Assembly (NCBI GenBank): GCA_900541205.1
Contig: UQIV01000004.1
Span: 1 to 64,000, forward strand
Direction of reading: 5' to 3'
Length of the DNA: 64,000 nucleotides
Origin: an uncultured Collinsella sp.
GTDB lineage: Bacteria; Actinomycetota; Coriobacteriia; Coriobacteriales; Coriobacteriaceae
The notes under the pieces are model-generated. The model was given only the letters and a program-made list of their open reading frames with translations. It had not been told where the DNA came from and did not search any database. This document shows, in pieces, positions 15,685-24,100 of this stretch (position 1 is its first letter; each line of letters starts with the position of its first letter). A program made the translations under genes and the position numbers.

Positions 15685-16989
15685 ATGCAGACGATCTACC
15701 AGAAGATGGAAACCACCGAACTCGATGCCGCCATCGAGGCGCTCAAGGCCGAGGTCTCCGAGGTCAAGGCCAAGGGCCTGGCGCTCGATATGGCCCGCGG
15801 CAAGCCATCGCCCGCCCAGGTGGACATCTCGCGCCCCATGCTCGATATCCTCAATGCCGATGCCGATCTGCACGACGGCAACGTCGACTGCTCCAACTAC
15901 GGCTGCTTTGAGGGCATTCCCTCGGCACGCAAGCTAGCGGGGGAGTTCCTGGGTTGCCCCGCCGAGCAGACGCTCGTGCTGGGCTCGTCGAGCTTGCTGA
16001 TCGAGCACGATATCGCCGGTATGTTCTGGCGTTGCGGCTCATGTGGTAGCGACCCTTGGGAGGCTTACGAGGCCGCGCACGACGGCAAGAAGGTCAAGTT
16101 CCTGTGCCCGGTTCCCGGCTACGACCGCCACTTTGGCATCACCGCCGATCTGGGTATCGAGAACGTCCCCGTCGCGATGACCGACAACGGCCCCGACATG
16201 GACGAGGTCGAGCGCCTCGTCGCCGCCGACGATTCCATCAAGGGCATCTGGTGCGTGCCCAAGTATTCCAACCCCACGGGCATCACCTTTAGCGAGGACA
16301 CCGTGCGTCGCCTGGTCGAGATGCCCACGGCCGCGCCCGATTTCCGCATCTTCTGGGACAACGCCTACTGCGTGCACGACCTGTACGACGAGACCGACGA
16401 GCTCGCCAACATCTTTGATCTTGCCCGCGCGGCGGGCACCGAGGACCGCGTGGTGGCATTCGCCTCGACGTCCAAGATCACCTTCCCGGGTGCCGGTATC
16501 GGCTTTATCGGTGCGAGCCCCGCGGTTATCGCGGAGTTCTCCAAGCGCCTGAAGGCCGGCCTCATCAGCGCCGATAAGCTCAACCAACTGCGCCACGTGC
16601 GTTTCCTTCCCACCATCGAGGCGGTCAAGGAGCACATGAAAAAGCATGCCGAGTTCTTGCGCCCGCGCTTTGAGGCCGTCGAGCGCAAGCTCACCGAGGG
16701 CTTGGGCGACACGGACTGCGCCACCTGGACGCACCCCCGCGGCGGCTACTTTGTAAGCTTCGATGGTCCCGAGGGCTCGGCCCAGAAGGTTGCTGCGCTT
16801 TGCGCAGACCTGGGCGTTAAGCTCACGCCGGCCGGTGCCACCTGGCCTTATGGCAAGGACCCGCGCGACACCAACATCCGCATCGCGCCGAGCTATCCCA
16901 CGGTCGAGGACCTGGAGGCCGCGCTCGATGTGCTGGTGCTGGCTGTGAAGCTTGTCGCTGCCGAGCTTGCGCGTGCCGAGCGCGCCTAA
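15685..16989 (+). CDS. PLP-dependent aminotransferase (aspartate aminotransferase of the MocR-like class I/II type)
   Basis: 434 aa fold-type I enzyme. It has the N-terminal ALDMARGKPSPAQVDISRPM typical of the 'Aminotran_MocR' aspartate aminotransferases, and GCFEGIPSARKLAGEFLGC. PYSNPTG-like KYSNPTGITFSED and FRIFWDNAYCVHDLY give the cofactor Asn/Asp/Tyr. The Schiff-base lysine is in FASTSKITFPGAGIG. TWTHPRGGYFVSF holds a substrate Arg-loop region. There is no DNA-binding domain, so it is an enzyme and not a MocR regulator. A TATACT -10 box lies about 46 bp upstream and GAAAGG precedes the ATG. The amino-acid substrate is inferred as aspartate/2-oxoglutarate. Confidence 0.9.
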   Translation: MQTIYQKMETTELDAAIEALKAEVSEVKAKGLALDMARGKPSPAQVDISRPMLDILNADADLHDGNVDCSNYGCFEGIPSARKLAGEFLGCPAEQTLVLGSSSLLIEHDIAGMFWRCGSCGSDPWEAYEAAHDGKKVKFLCPVPGYDRHFGITADLGIENVPVAMTDNGPDMDEVERLVAADDSIKGIWCVPKYSNPTGITFSEDTVRRLVEMPTAAPDFRIFWDNAYCVHDLYDETDELANIFDLARAAGTEDRVVAFASTSKITFPGAGIGFIGASPAVIAEFSKRLKAGLISADKLNQLRHVRFLPTIEAVKEHMKKHAEFLRPRFEAVERKLTEGLGDTDCATWTHPRGGYFVSFDGPEGSAQKVAALCADLGVKLTPAGATWPYGKDPRDTNIRIAPSYPTVEDLEAALDVLVLAVKLVAAELARAERA

Positions 16990-17040
16990 CGCGCGGCTTC
17001 CCGTACTATCCGCACTTTCGATACACAAAGGAGCGTATAC

Positions 17041-17355
17041 ATGGATTTGGGTATTTCCACCAACCCCACGCCAGAGCTCTACACCATTAAGGTAACCGGC
17101 GAGATCGATATCTCTAACGCCGATAGCCTGCGCAATGCCATCGACCTGGCGCTCGAGCAGCCCACTGAGGCCGTTGAGCTCGATTTTGCCCAGGTGAGCT
17201 ACATCGATTCGACGGGCATTGGCGTGCTCGTGGGCGCCGCGCACCACGCGGCCGACCACAGCAAGCGCTTTAGCTGCACCAATGTGCAGCCCCCGGTGAT
17301 GCGCGTGGTCCAGCTGTTGGGTGTCGACCAAGAGATTTCGATCACCGCTGCATAA
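17041..17355 (+). CDS. STAS-domain protein (anti-sigma factor antagonist-like)
   Basis: 104 aa, one STAS domain. VTGEIDISNADSLRNAI is the usual second strand and helix. The phosphorylatable serine is in YIDSTGIGVLVGA (DSxG, as in SpoIIAA/RsbV). Such proteins release sigma factors by binding an anti-sigma kinase. No RsbW/SpoIIAB kinase or alternative sigma gene is adjacent, so the partner is elsewhere. AAAGGAGCGTATAC precedes the ATG. Confidence 0.9.
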   Translation: MDLGISTNPTPELYTIKVTGEIDISNADSLRNAIDLALEQPTEAVELDFAQVSYIDSTGIGVLVGAAHHAADHSKRFSCTNVQPPVMRVVQLLGVDQEISITAA

Positions 17356-17427
17356 TCTTTGCCCCCAAAAGGGCGTGCCGTTTGGCATATGTTTGTGATG
17401 CGCTCGGACGTTTTGGCGTCCGGGCGC

Positions 17428-17433
17428 TATACT
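17428..17433 (+). promoter_or_regulatory. Likely -10 box (TATACT) of the tat-hyp operon
   Basis: TATACT lies 75 bp before the tatA GTG. No convincing -35 box is seen at 17-bp spacing. Confidence 0.4.
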
Positions 17434-17508
17434 TGATCGAATGAATAGACGAGTTCCGGCCGAATGGCGCGGTGCGGGCTCGACTCACATCGAGCCTTGG
17501 AGGTATGT

Positions 17509-18099
17509 GTGTTTGGTATTGGAGAGGGTGAGCTCGCGATCATCGTGGTCTTCGGCTTTTTGCTGTTTGGCCCGGATAAGCTCCCGCAGATGGGCCGCAC
17601 GATCGGCCGTGCCATCCGTCAGTTCCGCGAGACGCAGGAAAAGATGACGGCCGTTGTTCAGTCCGAGATTATCGATCCGGTGAGTGAGGCCGCTTCGGCT
17701 CCGGTCAAGCCCAAGAAGGCTGCTGCGACCGACGACGATTCCGATGCGGACGAGGATGCCGCCGAGACGGCAGCGCCCGCCAAGAAGGAGACCTTTGCCG
17801 AGCGTCGCGCCCGTCTTGCTGCCGAGAAGGCCGCGAGCGAGGCTGCCGCCGAGGGCGAGGGTGCTGCTGAGGAGTCCGAGGCCGAGAGTGCCGAGCCTGC
17901 CGCTGCCGCCGAGCCTGTCGTCGAGCCCGAGCCTGCTGCAGAGCCGGAGTCCGAGCCCGAGCCGGCAGAGCCCACGACGGCCGACCTCTACGCCCGTCGT
18001 CCCCGCAAGCGCAAGGCCGTCGTCGACCAGCTCGCTCGCGAGCTCGAGGCCGAGGACGACGCCGCTGTCGCCGACGCCCCGAAGGGAGGCGATGAGTAA
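17509..18099 (+). CDS. tatA: Sec-independent (Tat) translocase subunit TatA/TatB
   Basis: 196 aa. GTG start at 17509 with TTGGAGGTAT just upstream, giving MFGIGEGELAIIVVFGFLLF; longer versions add a tail with no family support. One transmembrane helix, then the hinge FGPDKLPQMGR and an amphipathic helix, all typical of TatA/B. A long Ala/Glu/Pro-rich acidic tail follows (~55-170), ending in a basic patch (YARRPRKRKAV). The length and the GEGEL/PDKLP features are TatB-like, but one protein may serve both roles in Actinobacteria of this type. It overlaps tatC by one base. Confidence 0.9.
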   Translation: MFGIGEGELAIIVVFGFLLFGPDKLPQMGRTIGRAIRQFRETQEKMTAVVQSEIIDPVSEAASAPVKPKKAAATDDDSDADEDAAETAAPAKKETFAERRARLAAEKAASEAAAEGEGAAEESEAESAEPAAAAEPVVEPEPAAEPESEPEPAEPTTADLYARRPRKRKAVVDQLARELEAEDDAAVADAPKGGDE

Positions 18100-18890
18100 T
18101 GCCTATCGGACCTGCGCGTATGCCGCTCTTCGATCACCTGGGAGAGCTCCGTCGCCGCCTGACCATCGTGGTCGTGTCGGTGTTTGCCGCCGCCATCGTG
18201 CTGTATTTCGCCACGCCCGTGGTGCTCGACATCCTGGAAGACCCCATCCGCTCCTTTGTGCCGGACGGTAAGTTCTACATCACCACCACGCTCGGCGGCT
18301 TTGGCTTGCGCTTCTCGCTGGCCATCAAGATGGCCGTGGTCATGTGCACGCCCATGATCATCTGGCAGATTCTGGCATTTTTCCTGCCGGCACTGCGTCC
18401 CAACGAGCGCAAATGGGTCGTGCCCACGGTGCTCGCCTCGACGGTGCTGTTCTTCCTGGGCGCCATCTTCTGCTACTTCATCATCATCCCTGCGGGCTTT
18501 GAGTGGCTTATCGGCGAGACCTCGGCCGTTGCTACGGCGCTGCCCGATCTGGAGAACTACGTCAACATGGAGCTGCTCTTTATGATCGGCTTTGGTGTGG
18601 CGTTTGAGCTGCCGCTCATCATCTTCTACCTGTCCGTTTTCCACATCGTGTCCTACGCGGCTTTCCGCAGCGCCTGGCGCTACGTGTACGTGGGCCTGCT
18701 CGTGGGCTCGGCTGTGATCACGCCCGACGGCTCGCCCGTCACGCTGGGCCTTATGTACGGTGCCCTGCTTTCGCTCTACGAGATCTCGCTCGCCATCGCC
18801 CGCGTGGTCATTACCGCGCGCGAGGGCAAGGAGGGCCTGTTCGTGAGCCGTCTGGACCTGTTCTCGGACGACGAGGACGACGAGGAGTAA
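18099..18890 (+). CDS. tatC: Tat translocase subunit TatC
   Basis: 263 aa with six transmembrane helices. It begins MPLFDHLGELRRRL, containing the conserved H-L-x-E-L-R-R-R signature that binds twin-arginine signal peptides. A conserved Phe/Glu region follows, and a C-terminal acidic tail (SDDEDDEE) ends the protein. The start overlaps the tatA stop (TAATG), so the two are translationally coupled. The downstream hypAB genes may reflect Tat export of nickel enzymes such as hydrogenases, but no such enzyme lies in the window. Confidence 0.96.
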   Translation: MPIGPARMPLFDHLGELRRRLTIVVVSVFAAAIVLYFATPVVLDILEDPIRSFVPDGKFYITTTLGGFGLRFSLAIKMAVVMCTPMIIWQILAFFLPALRPNERKWVVPTVLASTVLFFLGAIFCYFIIIPAGFEWLIGETSAVATALPDLENYVNMELLFMIGFGVAFELPLIIFYLSVFHIVSYAAFRSAWRYVYVGLLVGSAVITPDGSPVTLGLMYGALLSLYEISLAIARVVITAREGKEGLFVSRLDLFSDDEDDEE

Positions 18891-18896
18891 ATCGGT

Positions 18897-19253
18897 ATGC
18901 ACGAGGTTGGCATTGTCAACGGCATACTCGATACAGTGATTCGCGCGGCGCGTGGGGCGGGGGCCTCGCGCGCCGTTTTGGTAACGCTGCGTATCGGGGA
19001 TATGACCGAGGTCGTGCGCGAGGCGCTCGACTTTGCGTGGGAGACGTTTCGCGATGAGGACTCGCTCACGCGAGGCTGCGAGCTTGCCGTGGAGGAGGTC
19101 CATCCACAAAGCGAGTGTCTGGACTGTGGCGAGGTTTTCGACCACGATCGTTTTCACTGTCGCTGTCCCCAGTGTGGTGGTGCCAACGTGCGCCTACTGC
19201 ACGGCCGCGAGCTCGACATCGCGAGTATCGAAATCGAAACCCCCGACGATTAG
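18897..19253 (+). CDS. hypA: Hydrogenase nickel insertion protein HypA
   Basis: 118 aa. The N-terminal MHEVGIV gives the nickel-binding Met-His-Glu. A zinc ribbon is formed by CLDCGEVF (first CxxC) and CPQCGG (second CxxC) in the C-terminal half. It delivers Ni2+ together with HypB to [NiFe]-hydrogenase maturation (or urease in some bacteria). It starts six bases after the tatC stop and is probably cotranscribed. Confidence 0.95.
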   Translation: MHEVGIVNGILDTVIRAARGAGASRAVLVTLRIGDMTEVVREALDFAWETFRDEDSLTRGCELAVEEVHPQSECLDCGEVFDHDRFHCRCPQCGGANVRLLHGRELDIASIEIETPDD

Positions 19254-19308
19254 CCCGCTAGCCATCTGGTGATGGGGTATAAAGGGGCCAAAGTAAGGAG
19301 CGCTAAGT

Positions 19309-19992
19309 ATGGCTGAGAAAACGATTGATATCGCGTCGCCGATTCTGTCGCGCAACGAGCGCCTGGCAGATCAGCTGCGTCAGCGATTTAATGAGACAAA
19401 CACCTATGTGATCAATGTGCTGTCGAGCCCCGGTTCGGGCAAGACCACCACGATCCTGGGCACCAACGAGCGCCTGCGCGACAAGGCCGGCTTGCGCTGC
19501 GCCGTCATCGAGGGCGATATCGCCTCGGATGTCGACGCCATCACCATGAAGGAAGCCGGCATGCCCGCCATCCAGATCAACACGGGCGGCCTGTGCCACC
19601 TCGAGGGCAACATGATCATGGAGGCCGTCGACGCCTTCGACCAAGCCGTCGGTCTGGAGAACATCGACGTCATCTTTATCGAAAACGTGGGCAACTTGGT
19701 CTGTCCGGTCGACTTTGACCTGGGCGAGAACCTGTCCATCATGATTCTCTCGGTGCCCGAGGGCGACGACAAGCCTATCAAGTACCCGGGCATCTTCCAG
19801 CACGCCGGCGCACAGCTGCTCAACAAGGTAGACGTGGCCCCGGCTTTCGATTTTGACATGGATAGGTATACTAAGACACTCGATGACCTCAATCCGCAGG
19901 CGCCGCGGTTTGCCGTGAGCGCGCGCAAGGGCGAGGGCATGGATGCCTGGTGCGATTGGCTCATCGGGCAGATTGAGCAAGCAAGGGCGTAA
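19309..19992 (+). CDS. hypB: Hydrogenase nickel incorporation GTPase HypB
   Basis: 227 aa SIMIBI GTPase. P-loop SSPGSGKTT (~residues 39-47), then EGDIASDVDA, INTGGLCHLEGNM with the metal-site Cys-His, ENVGNLVCPVDFDLGE, and the NKVD guanine motif. It lacks the His-rich N-terminal nickel store of some HypBs. It works with HypA to load nickel into hydrogenase precursors. GTAAGGAGCGC precedes the ATG; the 55-bp gap to hypA has no terminator. Confidence 0.96.
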   Translation: MAEKTIDIASPILSRNERLADQLRQRFNETNTYVINVLSSPGSGKTTTILGTNERLRDKAGLRCAVIEGDIASDVDAITMKEAGMPAIQINTGGLCHLEGNMIMEAVDAFDQAVGLENIDVIFIENVGNLVCPVDFDLGENLSIMILSVPEGDDKPIKYPGIFQHAGAQLLNKVDVAPAFDFDMDRYTKTLDDLNPQAPRFAVSARKGEGMDAWCDWLIGQIEQARA

Positions 19993-20046
19993 GTCGGCCG
20001 CCATACGGGCGGGCGTAGCCGCAGAGATACGAGATAGGAGCCTCTT

Positions 20047-22635
20047 TTGAAGCTCATCATCGCCGAGAAAAACGACGCCGCGCGTCAGATCGCCGAGCGT
20101 CTGTCCACGGGTAAGCCAAAAAAGGACAAGGTGTACAACACCGCCATCTACCGCTTTGAGTGGAAGGGCGAGGAGTGCGTGACGATCGGCCTTGCCGGTC
20201 ACATCCTTGCGCCCGATTTTTGCGACAGCGTGCTGTTCGATAAAAAGCTGGGCTGGTATTCGGTTACTGAGGACGGCGAGATGCTGCCGGCCGACATGCC
20301 CGATGGCCTGGCTCGTCCGCCCTACGACACCAAGCGCAAGCCGTTTCTTGCCGACGGCATCTCCATCAAGGGCTGGAAGCTCGAGAGCTTGCCGTATCTC
20401 ACCTGGGCACCCGTCATTAAGCTGCCGGCCGAGAAGGAACTCATCCGCTCGCTCAAGAACCTTGCCAAGAAGTCCGACAGCGTCATCATCGCTACGGACT
20501 TCGATCGCGAGGGCGAGCTGATCGGTTCGGACGCCCTCAACAAGGTGCGCGAGGTTGCGCCCGACTTGCCGGTCGCCCGCGCCCAGTATTCTTCGTTTAC
20601 CAAGGCCGAGATCACGCAGGCCTTCGATAATCTCGTCTCGCTCGACCAGAATCTGGCCGACGCTGGCGAGAGCCGTCAGCACATCGACCTCATTTGGGGT
20701 GCGGTGCTCACGCGCTACCTGACGCTCGCCAAGTTCGGCGGCTTCGGCAACGTGCGCTCCGCCGGCCGCGTGCAGACACCGACGCTTGCCCTGGTGGTCG
20801 AGCGCGAGCGCGAGCGCATGGCGTTTGTGCCCGAGGACTATTGGCAGATTCGCGGCATGGGTGCTGCGCAGGGCGCTGCCGAGGATGATCGCTTTAAGAT
20901 CGCGCACAAGACAGCGCGTTTTACCGACAAGGATGCTGCCGAGACGGCGTATGGTCACGTCGACGGCGCCAGGACGGCGACCGTCGCCGCGGTGACCAAG
21001 CGCTCCCGCAAGCAGCAGCCGCCCACGCCGTTTGCGACGACCTCGCTGCAGGCCGCCGCCGCGGCCGAGGGCATCTCGCCTGCGCGTACCATGCGCATCG
21101 CCGAGTCCCTCTACATGGCGGGTCTCATCAGCTACCCGCGTGTCGACAACACCGTGTATCCCGCGACGCTCGATTTGGGCGCCGTGGTGAGTGACCTGGC
21201 AAAGATCAACCCGGCGCTGGCGCCCGTGTGCAAAAAGGTACTCGCTGGTCCCATGAAGCCCACGCGCGGTAAAGTCGAGACCACCGACCACCCGCCTATC
21301 TACCCCACGGGCGAGGGCGATCCTTCCACGCTCGACGGCGGCCAGCGCAAGCTCTACGACCTCATCGCCCGCCGCTTCCTGGCGACGCTTATGGGTCCTG
21401 CGACCATTGAGAACACCAAGCTCGAGCTCGACGTCAACGGCGAGCCGTTCGTGGCCTCGGGTGACGTGCTCGTGACCCCTGGCTTCCGCGAGGCCTATCC
21501 GTACGGCCTTAAGCGCGATGAGCAGATGCCGCCGCTGGAGCAGGGCGATACGGTCGACGTGTTCGACATTAAACTCGAGGCCAAGCAGACCGAGCCGCCC
21601 GCGCGCTACAGCCAGGGCAAGCTTGTGCAGGAGATGGAAAAGCGCGGCCTGGGCACCAAGTCCACGCGCGCGAGCATCATCGAGCGCCTATATGCCGTGC
21701 GCTATCTCAAAAACGATCCCGTGGAGCCGAGCCAGCTGGGCATTGCCATCATCGACGCGCTGACGCAGTTTGCCCCGCGCATCACGAGCCCCGATATGAC
21801 CAGCGAGCTCGACGGCGACATGACCCGCGTGGAGCGCGGCGAGGACACCGAAGAGCATGTCGTGACGCACTCGCGCGCGCTGCTGGCCGGCGTGCTCGAC
21901 GAGCTGCTCAAGCATACGCAGGAGCTGGGCGATGCCATCAGCGACGCCGTCACGGCCGATGCGCGCGTGGGCGCCTGCCCCAAGTGCGGCAAGGACCTGG
22001 TTATGAAGACGAGCGCCAAGACCCGCGGCAGCTTTATCGGCTGCATGGGCTGGCCCGACTGCGACGTGACCTATCCGGTGCCGAGCGGCGTCAAGGTGAG
22101 CCCGCTCGAGGGCGAGGCTGCCGTGTGCCCCGAATGCGGCGCACCGCGCATTAAGTGCCAGCCGTTCCGCCAGAAGGCTTTCGAGATCTGCGTGAACCCC
22201 ACGTGCCCCACCAACTACGAGCCCGACCTTAAGGTGGGCGAGTGCAAGGTGTGTGCCGAGGCCGGACGCCATGGCGACCTGATCGCGCACAAGAGCGAGA
22301 AGAGCGGCAAGCGCTTTATCCGCTGCACCAACTACGATGACTGCGGCGTGAGCTATCCTCTGCCGGCGCGCGGTAAGCTCGAGGCGACGGGTGAGACCTG
22401 CCCCGAGTGCGGCGCTCCCATCGTGGTGGTCAACACGGCGCGCGGCCCGTGGCGCATCTGCGTCAACATGGACTGCCCGACCAAGGAGAAGAAGCCCGCC
22501 CGTGGCCGCAAGACTGCGACCAAGGCGAGCACGGCGAAGAAGACCACGGCGACAAAGAAGACTGCTGCCAAGAAGACGACCGCCAGGAAGACTGCCGCGA
22601 AAAAGACGACCACCAAGAAGGCCGCCGACAAGTAA
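20047..22635 (+). CDS. Type IA DNA topoisomerase with zinc ribbons (archaeal topoisomerase I-like)
   Basis: 862 aa, TTG start preceded by GATAGGAGCC. The TOPRIM domain starts MKLIIAEKNDAARQIAERLS and has the metal site TDFDREGE (D151, D153, E155). The active-site tyrosine is in LISYPRVDN (Y363). The start resembles archaeal topoisomerase I more than E. coli TopA or TopB. The C-terminus has four Cys-rich ribbons of CxxCG type (CPKCGKDL, CPECGAPRIK, CKVCAEAG, CPECGAPIVV). A tail of ~50 residues of Lys/Ala/Thr repeats (KKTTA, KKTAA) like histone H1 follows. It relaxes or decatenates DNA through single-strand passage. It is 54 bp after hypB. Confidence 0.9.
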   Translation: MKLIIAEKNDAARQIAERLSTGKPKKDKVYNTAIYRFEWKGEECVTIGLAGHILAPDFCDSVLFDKKLGWYSVTEDGEMLPADMPDGLARPPYDTKRKPFLADGISIKGWKLESLPYLTWAPVIKLPAEKELIRSLKNLAKKSDSVIIATDFDREGELIGSDALNKVREVAPDLPVARAQYSSFTKAEITQAFDNLVSLDQNLADAGESRQHIDLIWGAVLTRYLTLAKFGGFGNVRSAGRVQTPTLALVVERERERMAFVPEDYWQIRGMGAAQGAAEDDRFKIAHKTARFTDKDAAETAYGHVDGARTATVAAVTKRSRKQQPPTPFATTSLQAAAAAEGISPARTMRIAESLYMAGLISYPRVDNTVYPATLDLGAVVSDLAKINPALAPVCKKVLAGPMKPTRGKVETTDHPPIYPTGEGDPSTLDGGQRKLYDLIARRFLATLMGPATIENTKLELDVNGEPFVASGDVLVTPGFREAYPYGLKRDEQMPPLEQGDTVDVFDIKLEAKQTEPPARYSQGKLVQEMEKRGLGTKSTRASIIERLYAVRYLKNDPVEPSQLGIAIIDALTQFAPRITSPDMTSELDGDMTRVERGEDTEEHVVTHSRALLAGVLDELLKHTQELGDAISDAVTADARVGACPKCGKDLVMKTSAKTRGSFIGCMGWPDCDVTYPVPSGVKVSPLEGEAAVCPECGAPRIKCQPFRQKAFEICVNPTCPTNYEPDLKVGECKVCAEAGRHGDLIAHKSEKSGKRFIRCTNYDDCGVSYPLPARGKLEATGETCPECGAPIVVVNTARGPWRICVNMDCPTKEKKPARGRKTATKASTAKKTTATKKTAAKKTTARKTAAKKTTTKKAADK

Positions 22636-22666
22636 CCGAGCACATATCCGAGCACATATAGACACG

Positions 22667-22709
22667 GTGGGGCCGGGCGCGCAAATGCAAATGCGCGCCT
22701 GGCCCCACT
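22667..22709 (+). terminator. Hairpin after the topoisomerase gene
   Basis: GTGGGGCCGGGCGCGC pairs with GCGCGCCTGGCCCCAC around AAATGCAAAT. The T-run is poor. CCGAGCACATAT occurs twice just upstream (22637-22660). Confidence 0.6.
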
Positions 22710-22712
22710 TCT

Positions 22713-22750
22713 AAGTTGCGGTGAAATAGGGACTGTTTTTGCTGGCAAAA
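22713..22750. repeat. Left half of an IS-interrupted palindrome (TTGCGGTGAAATAGGGACTG)
   Basis: This is one arm of the palindrome that is intact at 25153-25221. Its partner lies at 24063-24082, beyond the insertion sequence. The AAA at 22748-22750 is one copy of the target duplication. Confidence 0.8.
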
Positions 22751-24049
22751 GGGGGTGCGGACGATTTCTTGGACCGCGCCTAGGCGTATCCAAGCTTCCT
22801 GCGGTATTCCATCGGGCTCAGCCACCCGAGGGACTTCTTGATGCGCCCATCCCGATAGTACACGAGGTAGGCCTCGAGCCTCCCCATGAACTCCTCGGCC
22901 GTCACGCCCTCCCAGTCCCTGTAGCGGAAGAACTCGTTCTTGAGGCGCCCGAAGAAGCCCTCGCAGGCCGAGTTGTCCGGGCTGCAGCCCTTCGCGGACA
23001 TGCTCCTGACCAGGCCGTTCTCCTCGCAGATCCCGATCCACTCCGGCCAGCGGTAGTGACCGCCCCGGTCCGAGTGGATCGTCGTGCGCGCCCCCGCCGG
23101 CCTCGCCGCGCAGGCCTTGAGCAGGCTCGAGTTCGCGAGGCGCTTGTCGGGGTGCAGCCCGATCGACCAGGCGACGGGCATCCCGTCGAAGCAGTCGACG
23201 ATCGGGCTCAGGTAGACCTTCTCGCCGCCCGGGAGCCTGAACTCGGTGATGTCGGTGAGCCACAGCCGGTTGGGCTCGTCGGCGTGGAAATTCCTGCTCA
23301 CGAGGTTCTCCGGCGCCTTGGAGACCTCGCCGGCGTAGGAGCTGTAGCCCCGGGCGCGCCTCTTGTTGTAGACGACCTCGAGGCCCTCCTCGCGCATCAC
23401 GCGGGCCACGCGCTTCTCGCTGGCCCGGACGCCCTCGCGGCGCAGGCGCGCCCAGACGGTGCGGTACCCCCAGCACCCCGAGCCCTCGCGGAAGATGCGC
23501 ACCACGCGGTCGCGTATGTCGGCGTCGCGGTCGCGCGGCGCGGCGACGCGGGGCCTCCAGTACTCATAGGAGCTCTTCGATATCCTCAAGAAACCTGTGA
23601 TCGAGCGGAGGGGCAGGGCGGTCGCCCGCCTCAATCTCTCGCCGAGCTCGCACTTGCTCCTGTTCGAGATCGAAGCCGGGTCCCACCCTTCCGCTTTTAG
23701 GTCGGCCAACACCGCCCTGAGCAGCAGGTTCTCTATCTGGTCCTCGTTGAGCCCGGCGAGCGGGCCGGTCGCGGGCGGGGCGTAGGTCGACTTGTCGGGG
23801 CCCAAGCTGGCCTCCTTCCGTGGCGGTTTCCTCGCCACGATTCTACAGCCCCCGCCGGTGTAGCTGCGCGGGAGGTGCCCCGTCGCCCACTTCTTGGCCG
23901 CGCTCACCGTGACCCCCGCGAACTCCGCGGCGGCGGTGGGCCCCATGCCGTCCTCCGTCGCCAGGAGGAAGAGCTCGACCTTCTCCCTGCTGTACATGCG
24001 AACCTCCAGTCCGGACCGCCCCGCGGTCCAACTTTCTGTCCGCACCCCC
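22751..24049. mobile_element. IS3-family insertion sequence, about 1.3 kb
   Basis: Terminal inverted repeats: GGGGGTGCGGAC...TTGGACCGCG at the left (22751-22778) and its near-complement ending at 24049, differing mainly in six central bases. AAA on both sides (22748-22750 and 24050-24052) fits the 3-bp target duplication of the IS3 family. A single full-length transposase fills the element. Removing it restores a palindrome of the type intact at 25153-25221. The element looks intact and fairly recent. Confidence 0.9.
22780..23997 (-). CDS. IS3-family transposase, single uninterrupted frame
   Basis: 405 aa. The ATG at 23997 has TGGAGG five bases upstream. The N-terminal helix-turn-helix (YSREKVELFLLATEDGMGPT... 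VSAAKKW) is followed by a linker and a second HTH_21-like part (FLRISKSSYEYWRPR). A C-terminal rve/DDE integrase core follows: LWLTDITEF (first Asp), TIHSDRGGHY (second Asp) and CEGFFGRLKNEF (Glu). Most IS3 elements make OrfA and OrfAB by -1 frameshifting. Here the two parts are fused in one frame, so no frameshift is needed. All catalytic residues are present. Confidence 0.93.
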   Translation of the reverse strand: MYSREKVELFLLATEDGMGPTAAAEFAGVTVSAAKKWATGHLPRSYTGGGCRIVARKPPRKEASLGPDKSTYAPPATGPLAGLNEDQIENLLLRAVLADLKAEGWDPASISNRSKCELGERLRRATALPLRSITGFLRISKSSYEYWRPRVAAPRDRDADIRDRVVRIFREGSGCWGYRTVWARLRREGVRASEKRVARVMREEGLEVVYNKRRARGYSSYAGEVSKAPENLVSRNFHADEPNRLWLTDITEFRLPGGEKVYLSPIVDCFDGMPVAWSIGLHPDKRLANSSLLKACAARPAGARTTIHSDRGGHYRWPEWIGICEENGLVRSMSAKGCSPDNSACEGFFGRLKNEFFRYRDWEGVTAEEFMGRLEAYLVYYRDGRIKKSLGWLSPMEYRRKLGYA

Positions 24050-24082
24050 AAAGGCCTAATTAATCCCTATTTCACCGCAAGT
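24050..24082. repeat. Right half of the IS-interrupted palindrome
   Basis: AAA target duplication followed by TCCCTATTTCACCGCAA (24063-24079), the reverse complement of the arm at 22713-22735. Confidence 0.8.
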
Positions 24083-24100
24083 TCTAATCAGTTGCTGGGA

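Noticed and set aside
19303..21291. Long minus-strand frame over hypB and the topoisomerase gene
   Set aside because: Opposite two genes with complete catalytic motifs; composition is that of a GC-skew shadow.
22780..24051. Programmed -1 frameshift in the IS3 transposase
   Set aside because: The two transposase parts are already in one continuous frame, so no frameshift is needed.
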